Assembly (NCBI RefSeq): GCF_001625365.1
Contig: NZ_LJJF01000001.1
Span: 7,055,501 to 7,119,500 of the forward strand
Source of the DNA: Streptomyces sp. MJM8645
GTDB lineage: Bacteria; Actinomycetota; Actinomycetes; Streptomycetales; Streptomycetaceae
DNA: 64,000 nucleotides
Direction: 5' to 3'
Shown here: piece by piece, positions 50,116-57,343 of the stretch
Numbering within the stretch: the first letter of the stretch is position 1
Layout: every line of letters begins with the position of its first letter
Translations under genes and position numbers: made by a program
The notes under the pieces: generated by a model
What the model was told of the DNA's origin: nothing
The model's database searches: none
Seen by the model: the letters and a program-made list of their open reading frames with translations, nothing else

Positions 50116-51204
50116 ATGCCGCAGCGCCGGCAGTCCCGACGGATATCGCTGGACGGCGGTGGGGGTGCGGCCTCCGGTCGGCGGACCAGGCTGATCGGCG
50201 CCGCGGTCGGTGTGGTCGCGATGTGCGCCCTGGTCGGCGGCGCCTCGGCGTCCGGCACCGAACACCACGGCGGGGAGCAGCCGCGCGGCACGACCGTCGA
50301 CTCGTGTGTCTGCACCGGGACGGACGTGTCGGTGCAGGTCGGGCCGGGCGGGGACGTGAACGTCGGGGTCGACGTGGACGTCCAGGTCGGCGTCACCGTC
50401 GCCCCGACGGCCGACGCGCGGCACCAGGGCCCCAAGCCCCCGCACCGGCACCATCCGTGCCGCACGCCGAAGGCCGCGCCCGGACCGGCCTCACCACGAC
50501 CCTCGGACACCACGGGGGTCCGCCAACAGCCCGGCCGCCCGGACGACGAGCACGGCGGGTACGGGGGCCATGACGGGGACGGCGGCCACGGCGGGGACTG
50601 GTGGCACGGGGACTGGTGGCACCACCACCATCACCACCCGCACCCCTGCCCGAGCCCGACGGCGACCCCGACGCCGAGCCCCACCCACACGCCCAGCCCC
50701 ACACCGACCCCGACGCCGAGCGCCACGCCGACGCCGAGCGCCACCCCGACGCCTTCGCCGACGTCGAAGCCCAGTCCGACTCCGACACCCGTCCCCACGG
50801 CGTCGCCGACCCCCGCGCCGACAACGCCGGCTCCCAGCAGGACGCCTGGGCCCACCTCGCCGCCTGCGGCACCCGCGCCTGCTCCGCCGCCCGCGCCGAA
50901 CCCGCCCGCGCCGAACCCGCCTGCACCCCCGGCGCCGGCCCCGGCGGCACCCGCGCCCCCGCCGGACCCGGTGGCCCCCAGTCCGGCCACGCCGAGTCCG
51001 GTGCGCCCGAGCCCGCTGTGGCCGACCCCGGCGGCGCAGCCGGTGTACCACGTGCGGGCGGCGCAGCCGCCGGCCCCGCTGCAGCACCACCACAACGCCC
51101 CGGCGACGACCACCATGCTGCTGGTCACCGTGCCCGCCATCCTGGCGGCGGCGGCCCTGCGCCCGGGCCGTGGACGCGGCCGCGGCCGTTCCGGGCGGTC
51201 CTGA
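50116..51204 (+). CDS. His/Pro-rich bitopic surface protein
   Basis: This 362-residue protein has an N-terminal hydrophobic segment (about 27-47). A Val/Gly-rich strand repeat (DVSVQVGPGGDVNVGVDV) with two Cys (CVC) precedes it, then an Asp/Gly/His-rich stretch with a run of six His. About 140 residues of TPTPSP and APAP repeats follow. A C-terminal hydrophobic helix and Arg/Gly-rich tail come last. No LPxTG motif is seen. It is probably anchored at the cell surface, spanning the wall, and may bind metal. No known family is recognised. Between it and the encapsulin is a terminator. Confidence 0.65.
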   Translation: MPQRRQSRRISLDGGGGAASGRRTRLIGAAVGVVAMCALVGGASASGTEHHGGEQPRGTTVDSCVCTGTDVSVQVGPGGDVNVGVDVDVQVGVTVAPTADARHQGPKPPHRHHPCRTPKAAPGPASPRPSDTTGVRQQPGRPDDEHGGYGGHDGDGGHGGDWWHGDWWHHHHHHPHPCPSPTATPTPSPTHTPSPTPTPTPSATPTPSATPTPSPTSKPSPTPTPVPTASPTPAPTTPAPSRTPGPTSPPAAPAPAPPPAPNPPAPNPPAPPAPAPAAPAPPPDPVAPSPATPSPVRPSPLWPTPAAQPVYHVRAAQPPAPLQHHHNAPATTTMLLVTVPAILAAAALRPGRGRGRGRSGRS

Positions 51205-51318
51205 CCGCCCCACCGAGGCGGCCCGCCCCGGCCCCGGTCCGGCCCTGGAGCCCGACCTGCCTGGGGCCGAGTCCGACCCTTTGTTCCGTCACAAGCCGAG
51301 CCAGAGAAGGGAGTTCCC

Positions 51319-52089
51319 ATGTCCGAATGGTTGGCGTTGGCCATCGCGATGGCGGCGGCCTGTGCCGTCGTGGTGGCGGTGGTGGTGCTGCGGCACCGCC
51401 GGGTGGGCACCGAGAAGAACGTCGACGAGACCCCGGACGTCATCGACTACATCACGATGATGATCGGCGTGGTCTACGCGATCGTCCTCGGTCTCGCCCT
51501 CGCGGGTGTCTGGGAGGCGCGCGGCGCCGCCCAGGACGACCTGTTCCGGGAGGCACAGTCGTTGCAGGAGGTGAGCGACCGGGCGGTGGTCTACCCGGCC
51601 GAGTTCCGCGACCAGGTCCGGGCCGACGTGGACGCCTACGTCTCGTACGTGGTGAAGGTCGAGTGGGACTACATGCGCAAGAACGGCGAGATCTCCGACA
51701 AGGGCACCGAACTGCTGGACAAGCTGCGGGTGGACGTCGCCACCCGGCCGCCGGCCTCCGAGCTGGAGTCGCAGTCCTACCAGCCGATCATGGACCGGAT
51801 CAGCCAGGCCGACGACGCCCGCAACTCGCGCGGGCAGAACGCCGGGCCGACCATGCCCGGGGTCGTCTGGTTCGGCCTGATCACCGGTGCGGTGGTGACC
51901 GTCGGCATGCTGTTCGCGTTGCAGATCCGGCGCACGCCGAGGGAGTTGATCCTGGCGGGCTGCTTCAGTGCGCTGATCGCGTTCCTGCTGTTCATGATCT
52001 GGGACTTCGACGATCCGTTCGGCCGCAGCGTCTCGGTGACCACCCAGCCGTTCGTCGACCTGTTCCCCTCCCTCGGGCTGAAGGGCTGA
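51319..52089 (+). CDS. DUF4239 membrane protein
   Basis: This 256-residue protein has two membrane segments near each end. A central soluble domain (about 60-185) reads DLFREAQSLQEVSDRAVVYP and AYVSYVVKVEWDYM. It matches DUF4239, a bestrophin-like family with unknown transport or sensing role. ATG 51319 follows AGAAGGGAG. A hairpin at 52127-52160 ends it against the convergent chitinase. Confidence 0.85.
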   Translation: MSEWLALAIAMAAACAVVVAVVVLRHRRVGTEKNVDETPDVIDYITMMIGVVYAIVLGLALAGVWEARGAAQDDLFREAQSLQEVSDRAVVYPAEFRDQVRADVDAYVSYVVKVEWDYMRKNGEISDKGTELLDKLRVDVATRPPASELESQSYQPIMDRISQADDARNSRGQNAGPTMPGVVWFGLITGAVVTVGMLFALQIRRTPRELILAGCFSALIAFLLFMIWDFDDPFGRSVSVTTQPFVDLFPSLGLKG

Positions 52090-52126
52090 AGGGCTGAGCA
52101 AGGCCCGCTGAACCTCGCCGAAGCAC

Positions 52127-52160
52127 GGTGGGCCCGCGCGGAGATCCGCGCGGGCCCACC
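52127..52160. terminator. Bidirectional terminator between DUF4239 and chitinase
   Basis: GGTGGGCCCGCGCGGA (52127-52142) and TCCGCGCGGGCCCACC (52145-52160) are perfect arms over a two-base loop. It lies between the convergent DUF4239 and chitinase genes. Confidence 0.85.
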
Positions 52161-52173
52161 GGTGTGCCGGGCG

Positions 52174-54531
52174 TCAGCGCAGGCTGCCGTCCATGGAGTT
52201 GAGCAGCGTGCCGGAGGCGTCGTCGTTCTCCAGGGAGAAGGCGAACAGACCGCCGAGGCCCTTGCTCTTGGTGTAGGCGCCGCGCGCCTGGATGGCCTGC
52301 GGGGTGTCGCCGGTCCAGAAGTTGGTGCCGTCGTAGACCCAGCTGCTCTCGGTGACCGGGTCCCAGTGGGTGGTGGCGGCGGTCGGGTTGAGCTCCTTCC
52401 AGGCGGCCAGTCCGGCCTCCTGGCTCAGCGGCTTGGCGGCCGTCGGGCCGGTCGCGCTCTGGTACAGGCCGTAGTTGGAGCCGGCCGGGACGCCCGTCCA
52501 GCCGCGCCAGTAGAACGGGATGCCGAGCACCAGCTTGTTGGCGGGGAAGCCGCCGGGGATGCCGTACTCGGGCAGGCCGGTGGTGTACGCGGCGAGCATG
52601 GTGTCCACGTTGTACTTGCGGGTGCCGGGGGTGATCGGCGTGGTCGGGTCGGCCGGGCTGTCGTGCAACGGGTCCTGGTGGTTGGTCGGGCCCTTGGCGT
52701 CCCAGGCGCCGTGCATGTCGTAGGACATGACGTCGGCGTAGTCGAGGTAGTTGCCGATCTTGTCGGTCTCCAGCTGGGCGATCTTGTCCTGGCCGCTGGG
52801 CAGGGCCGCGGACAGCAGGTAGCGCTTGCCCTGGGCGGAGCCGAGGGCGTCCAGCTGGGTGCGGAACTCCTTGAGCAGGAGGGTGAAGTTCTGCTTGTCG
52901 GCGGGGGAGTAGTGGTTGCCGGTGTGGCCGCCGGCCGAGCCCGGGTACTCCCAGTCGAGGTCGACGCCGTCGAAGATTCCGGCCGCCGTGGCCGCGCCGC
53001 CGGAGGCGTCGCCCGCGACGCCGGTCGGCAGGTTCCCCTTGAGGAACATGTCGACGCAGGAGGAGACGAAGGTCTTCCGGGAGGCGTCGGTGGCGGCCGC
53101 GTCGGAGAAGTACTTGGAGTACGTCCAGCCGCCGATCGAGATGGTGAACCGCAGGTTCGGGTACTTGGCCTTGAGCTGGCGCAGCTGGTTGAAGTTGCCC
53201 TTGAGCGGCTGCTCCCAGGTGTCGCTGCTGCCGTCCACGCTGGTGCCGGAGTTGTAGTCGGACTGGTAGTCGGCGTAGGCGTCGCCCGCGCCGTCACCGG
53301 CGTTGGGGTTGTTCTCGTTGGTCGAGTCGGAGGCCTTCACCGCCTGGAAGCAGGTGAGCTTGGTGGGGTCGATGTTGGCGAACGCGTAGTGGATGACGTC
53401 CAGCTTGCCCGCGGCGCCGCTGGTGTCGACGTTCTTCGGGTAGTACGCGTTCTCGTAGACGCCCCACTGGTCGAAGTAGGCCGAGCGGACGGGCTGTTGC
53501 GCGGGCGCGGCGGCCGTCGTGGTGCTCACCGCGGCGGACTGGGCGGAGGCGTGGGAGCCGGAGTAGCCCTGGACGCTGAAGGTGTACGCCTTGCCGGGCA
53601 GCAGCGAGCTGACGGCGACGGAGGTGCCCATCGAGGTGGCGACCAGCTGGCCGTTGGACCACACCTTGTAGGCGATCGGGCCGTCGCCGGTGGTCAGGGT
53701 GGAGGGCTGCCAGGTGAGCACCACGGCGCCTGCGGTGACCTTGCTGACGGCGACGCCGGTGGGCGTGGTGACCTTGCCGTCCCCGGCCGGGCCGCTGGCG
53801 GTGGCCGTCGCGGTCGGGGTGCCGGATCCGGTGGGGCTGCCGCTGGCCGTCGGGCTGCCGCTCGCGGTGGGGCTGGTCGAGGCGGTGGGGCTGCCGGACG
53901 CGGTCGGACTGCTGGACGCGGTGGGGCTTCCGGAGGCCGTCGGGCTGCCGCTCGCGGTGGGGCTGCCGGTGGAGGTGGGCCCGGCCGGGCCGGTGAGGCT
54001 GAGGTCGTCGGCGTAGTAGGCGCCGGTGCCGTACCAGCCGTGGGTGAAGACCGTCACCGAGGTGGTGGTGGCGCCGGTGGTGAAGGTGGTGCTCAGCTGG
54101 TTCCACCCGGTGCCGCCGGGCGTCCAGACCGAGGAGTTGACGCCCGTCCCGGTGGCGCCGAGGTAGACGTAGCTGCCCTGGACGAAGCCGGACAGGGTGT
54201 ACGTGGTGTTCGGCTGGACGGTGACGGTCTGCTGGCACTGCGCGGTGTCGGAGGCCGAGGCCGCGCCGCTGAGCGCGTAACTCCCGCCGTGCACCGGGGT
54301 GGTGACGACGGAGCCGTTGGCGCAGGTCCAGCCGGCCAGGGTGCCGGCCTCGAAGTCGCCGTTGGCCAGCAGGTTCACCGGGGCGGCCGAGGCGGGGCTG
54401 AGGGTCAGGGCGAGGGCGGCGCCGCTGGTGCTGAGCGTGGCGGCGAGGGCCAGGGCCATGGCCCGTCTGCGCGGAGCGGTCCGGCGCCCGGCGGCCTGGG
54501 CGGGCCGTGCGGGCATGACGCGGTCGTGCAT
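52174..54531 (-). CDS. Multidomain GH18 chitinase
   Basis: This 785-residue precursor has a signal peptide (about 22-50). A carbohydrate-binding beta domain (51-182), a Ser/Pro/Thr linker of SPTASG repeats (184-247) and a fibronectin-III domain (254-340) follow. The GH18 domain (348-780) has catalytic Glu528 in DGVDLDWEYP and SIGGWTYSKYFSDAA. It hydrolyses chitin outside the cell. GGAGGAC precedes ATG 54529-54531. A dre-like site upstream links it to DasR, as for nagB. Confidence 0.95.
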   Translation of the reverse strand: MHDRVMPARPAQAAGRRTAPRRRAMALALAATLSTSGAALALTLSPASAAPVNLLANGDFEAGTLAGWTCANGSVVTTPVHGGSYALSGAASASDTAQCQQTVTVQPNTTYTLSGFVQGSYVYLGATGTGVNSSVWTPGGTGWNQLSTTFTTGATTTSVTVFTHGWYGTGAYYADDLSLTGPAGPTSTGSPTASGSPTASGSPTASSSPTASGSPTASTSPTASGSPTASGSPTGSGTPTATATASGPAGDGKVTTPTGVAVSKVTAGAVVLTWQPSTLTTGDGPIAYKVWSNGQLVATSMGTSVAVSSLLPGKAYTFSVQGYSGSHASAQSAAVSTTTAAAPAQQPVRSAYFDQWGVYENAYYPKNVDTSGAAGKLDVIHYAFANIDPTKLTCFQAVKASDSTNENNPNAGDGAGDAYADYQSDYNSGTSVDGSSDTWEQPLKGNFNQLRQLKAKYPNLRFTISIGGWTYSKYFSDAAATDASRKTFVSSCVDMFLKGNLPTGVAGDASGGAATAAGIFDGVDLDWEYPGSAGGHTGNHYSPADKQNFTLLLKEFRTQLDALGSAQGKRYLLSAALPSGQDKIAQLETDKIGNYLDYADVMSYDMHGAWDAKGPTNHQDPLHDSPADPTTPITPGTRKYNVDTMLAAYTTGLPEYGIPGGFPANKLVLGIPFYWRGWTGVPAGSNYGLYQSATGPTAAKPLSQEAGLAAWKELNPTAATTHWDPVTESSWVYDGTNFWTGDTPQAIQARGAYTKSKGLGGLFAFSLENDDASGTLLNSMDGSLR

Positions 54532-54696
54532 GCGGTGTGTCCTCCGGATGTGTGGGGGTTCCGGCGGTGCGTGGCCCGGGTGGGCCGGGGGAGCCGCCCT
54601 GGCGCTGTGGGGGCGCGCGGGCAGGTGGAGCGTGCCGACGTACGGACGGCGGGCGCGGCGGGCCGGCTGACCCGCTCGCGTCACGACATCACAGAT

Positions 54697-54708
54697 TGGA
54701 CTGGACCA
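54697..54708 (-). promoter_or_regulatory. dre-like DasR site upstream of the chitinase
   Basis: On the minus strand the site reads TGGTCCAGTCCA, differing at two positions from TGGTCTAGACCA. It is about 165 bp upstream of the chitinase start. Chitinase genes in this family are classic DasR targets. Confidence 0.7.
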
Positions 54709-54815
54709 ATATTCGCCGTCAAGGGTGTCCGCCCGCTGGACCGTTCCGGGCCGCCGCCGCCCGGGCCCGGTAGGTTGACCGCTGCGGAGCAGGCCCGCCG
54801 AACGGAGGACTCGCC

Positions 54816-55463
54816 ATGGACAGCCAGGACTGGGACGACCGCTACGCCGCGACCGAGCTGGTGTGGGGCGCCGAGCCCAACCGCTGGGTGGTCCGCGAAC
54901 TGGCCGGCCTCACCCCGGCCCACACCCCCGGCCACGCCCTCGACCTGGCCGCCGGCGAAGGCCGCAACGCCATCTGGCTGGCCGGCCGGGGCTGGGAGGT
55001 CACCGGGCTGGACTACTCCGCCGTCGCCCTGGAACGCGCCGAGCGGCTCACCGCCGACCTGCCCGACGAGGTCGCCGACCGGCTCACCTGGCGGCACGGC
55101 GACGCCCGCACCTTTGAGGCCCCCGCCGCCGGCTACGACCTGATCCTGGTCGCCTATCTCCAAGTCCCCGCCCAGGACCGGCGGACCGCGCTGCGCCGCG
55201 CCGCCGCCGCGCTCGCTCCCGGCGGCACCCTGCTGGTGGTCGGGCACGACCTGAGCAACCTCACCGAGGGCGTCGGCGGCCCGCAGGACCCGGCCGTGCT
55301 GTTCACCCCGGAGGACGTCCTCGCCGACCTCGCCGACCGCGGCCTGCGCACCGTCCGGGCCGAACGGGTGCACCGGACGGTCGGCCCGGAGCCCGGGCAC
55401 AAGGGCGAGGGCGACGGCGTCGCGGTCGACGCGCTGGTGCGCCTGGAGCGGGGTGCCGAGTGA
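54816..55463 (+). CDS. Class I SAM-dependent methyltransferase
   Basis: This 215-residue enzyme has the SAM loop ALDLAAGEGRNAIWLA and the acidic strand VTGLDYS, with the catalytic-type LILVAYLQVP later. The family includes tellurite-resistance TehB-like and small-molecule methyltransferases. GGAGGA precedes ATG 54816. It overlaps the next gene's long reading frame at the stop. Confidence 0.88.
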   Translation: MDSQDWDDRYAATELVWGAEPNRWVVRELAGLTPAHTPGHALDLAAGEGRNAIWLAGRGWEVTGLDYSAVALERAERLTADLPDEVADRLTWRHGDARTFEAPAAGYDLILVAYLQVPAQDRRTALRRAAAALAPGGTLLVVGHDLSNLTEGVGGPQDPAVLFTPEDVLADLADRGLRTVRAERVHRTVGPEPGHKGEGDGVAVDALVRLERGAE

Positions 55464-55575
55464 TGACGGGGCGCCGAGTGGTGGGCCACCGAGTGGTGGG
55501 AGACCAGGTGGCGGGGGGCCAGGTGATGGGAGGCCGAGTGATGGAGCAACGGGTGATGGAGCACCGAGTGGCGGC
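55460..55575 (+). repeat. Degenerate 15-18-bp repeat at a gene junction
   Basis: Units based on CCGAGTGRTGG/AGGT recur at least seven times between the methyltransferase stop and the phosphatase start. In frame they would give a string of RV-x3 and QV-x3 pentamers. GGAGG (55529-55533) fixes the downstream gene at ATG 55541, so only the last units are translated. This is a slippage-derived junction. Confidence 0.7.
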
Positions 55576-56233
55576 GCGGCCGGCCCGGCGCACCCTGCTC
55601 ACCGGCCTGGCGATCGCCGCTCCGGCGCTGCTGGCGGGCTGCTCGGCCGCCTCCGGCAAGGCCGGCAAGAAGGCGGGCAAGGACGCCGGCGCGGCCAGGG
55701 CTAGCGACGCGGGCGGCGAGGCCCTGGTGATGATCATCCGCCACGGCGAGAAGCCCGACGGCAGTCACCCGGGACTGGACGAGAACGGCGGCCACGACGG
55801 CAAGTCCCTGACCGAGCGCGGCTGGTCCCGCGCCCGGGCGCTGCCCACCCTGTTCGCCCCGCCCGCCCCCGGCCTGCGCACCCCCGCCCGGATCCTCGCC
55901 GCCACCGACCAGGGCCCGCTGGCCGGGGCGCACCGGATGCGGCAGACCGTCACCCCGCTGGCCGCCAAGCTCGGGCTGACCGTCGACACCGGGTACGCCG
56001 AGTCCCAGGAGACGGCGCTGGCCGGCGCCGCCCTGGCGGGGCCCCAGCCGGTGCTGATCTGCTGGGAGCACTCGCGGATCCCGCGGATCGTCGAGGCGCT
56101 CGGCGCCGCCGGCAGCGGCGCGCCCGCCACCTGGCCGGACCGCTTCGACCTGGTCTGGGTGTTCGCCCGCCCGGCCGGCGGGGCCTGGACCTTCCAGGAG
56201 GTCCGCCAGCACCTGCTGGACGGCGACGCCTGA
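55541..56233 (+). CDS. Histidine-phosphatase superfamily lipoprotein
   Basis: This 230-residue precursor has a basic start (MEQRVMEHRVAARPARR), a hydrophobic stretch and the lipobox LLAGC. A phosphoglycerate-mutase/histidine-phosphatase fold follows, with nucleophile His in VMIIRHGEK and a later His/Arg in ICWEHSRIPRI. It would be an outer-surface phosphatase; the substrate is unknown. The start at 55541 has GGAGG seven bases ahead. Confidence 0.82.
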   Translation: MEQRVMEHRVAARPARRTLLTGLAIAAPALLAGCSAASGKAGKKAGKDAGAARASDAGGEALVMIIRHGEKPDGSHPGLDENGGHDGKSLTERGWSRARALPTLFAPPAPGLRTPARILAATDQGPLAGAHRMRQTVTPLAAKLGLTVDTGYAESQETALAGAALAGPQPVLICWEHSRIPRIVEALGAAGSGAPATWPDRFDLVWVFARPAGGAWTFQEVRQHLLDGDA

Positions 56234-56284
56234 TCCGCCTGCCGGCGTACGCGATGTGACGAAGAGTCAACTAGCTTGTGATTC

Positions 56285-57331
56285 ATGAGAATTCGCGCGT
56301 TCTTCGCCGCCGCGGCCGTCACGGCGCTGCTGCTGTCCGGCTGCGCCGAATCCGGCTCCGAGGGCGGGCCGCAGCCCCGGCCGACCCGGGCCAGCGGCGC
56401 GCCGCCGACCGGGGGCGAGCGCCGGGCCGACGGTGCCGAACTGCTCTACCGGGCCGAGGCCGGTCGCAGCGCCCAGAACCCGGCCTTCGCCCCGGACGGC
56501 CGCTCGGTGCTGTTGACCGAGTTCAGCGAGGGCTACAACAAGGGCGCCGCCGCCCTCGGGGTGCTGCCGCTGGACGGCGGCCGCACGCCGCAGAAGGTCC
56601 TGGAGGATCCCGACAAGGCCGCCGTCAACCTCCCGGGCACCAGCTGGAACGCCGCCACCGGCGCCTTCACCTTCGCCACCGACCGGGAGTCCGGCCACGA
56701 CGAGGTCTGGCTGATGACGCCCGGCGGCAGCCCCGAGCGGGTCACCCGGCACGAGGACGGCAGCGGCTACAGCGAGCCGAGCTTCTCCCCGGACGGCGCC
56801 TGGATCGTCTTCCAGCAGAGCTGGGAGCCGGAACACGCCGCCGTGCACGGCGACGACGCCGAACAGGACTCGCTCTGGAAGGTCCGCCGCGACGGCGGCC
56901 CCCCGGTCCGGCTGGTCGACGGCAAGGGCACCGGCACCGACAACCGGCAGCCGAACTGGTCGCCCCGGGGCGACCGGATCGTCTTCCAGCGGCGTGCCGC
57001 CGGCAGTGAGAACTGGGCGCTGTGGACGGTCGGCGCGGACGGCACCGGCCTGCGCCAGGTCACCGACGTGCCGGGCGAGCACACCGATCCCACCTGGTCC
57101 CCGGACGGCCGGTACCTGGTGTTCTCCTCCAACCTCGGCGACCTGCCGAACGCCCAGGTCTTCGTGGTCGCGGCCGACGGCGGCCGCCCCGTCCGGGTGA
57201 CCGGCGACGACGGCTCGTACGACGGCGCGCCGAGCTGGTCCCCGGACGGGAAGTGGATCGCCTTCGAGTCCGCCCCGGGCGGCGAGGCCAACCCCGCCGC
57301 CCTCTGGCGCATCCCCGCGCCCGCGCTTTAG
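56285..57331 (+). CDS. TolB-like beta-propeller lipoprotein
   Basis: This 348-residue lipoprotein has a signal with lipobox LLSGC. Six or so PD40-type blades follow (PDGRSVLL, ATDRESGHDEVWLMT, SPDGAWIVF, SPRGDRIVF, SPDGRYLVF and SPDGKWIAF). It is anchored at the outer face of the membrane and may bind protein or polysaccharide. ATG 56285 is alone in its unit. Confidence 0.88.
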   Translation: MRIRAFFAAAAVTALLLSGCAESGSEGGPQPRPTRASGAPPTGGERRADGAELLYRAEAGRSAQNPAFAPDGRSVLLTEFSEGYNKGAAALGVLPLDGGRTPQKVLEDPDKAAVNLPGTSWNAATGAFTFATDRESGHDEVWLMTPGGSPERVTRHEDGSGYSEPSFSPDGAWIVFQQSWEPEHAAVHGDDAEQDSLWKVRRDGGPPVRLVDGKGTGTDNRQPNWSPRGDRIVFQRRAAGSENWALWTVGADGTGLRQVTDVPGEHTDPTWSPDGRYLVFSSNLGDLPNAQVFVVAADGGRPVRVTGDDGSYDGAPSWSPDGKWIAFESAPGGEANPAALWRIPAPAL

Positions 57332-57343
57332 GACCGGACAGAC

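Noticed and set aside
50116..51204. His/Pro-rich protein as encapsulin cargo
   Set aside because: It has membrane segments at both ends, is probably surface-exposed and is separated from the shell gene by a terminator.
52162..55143. 993-codon plus-strand frame over the chitinase
   Set aside because: Antisense of the chitinase; composition and lack of any motif mark it as a shadow.
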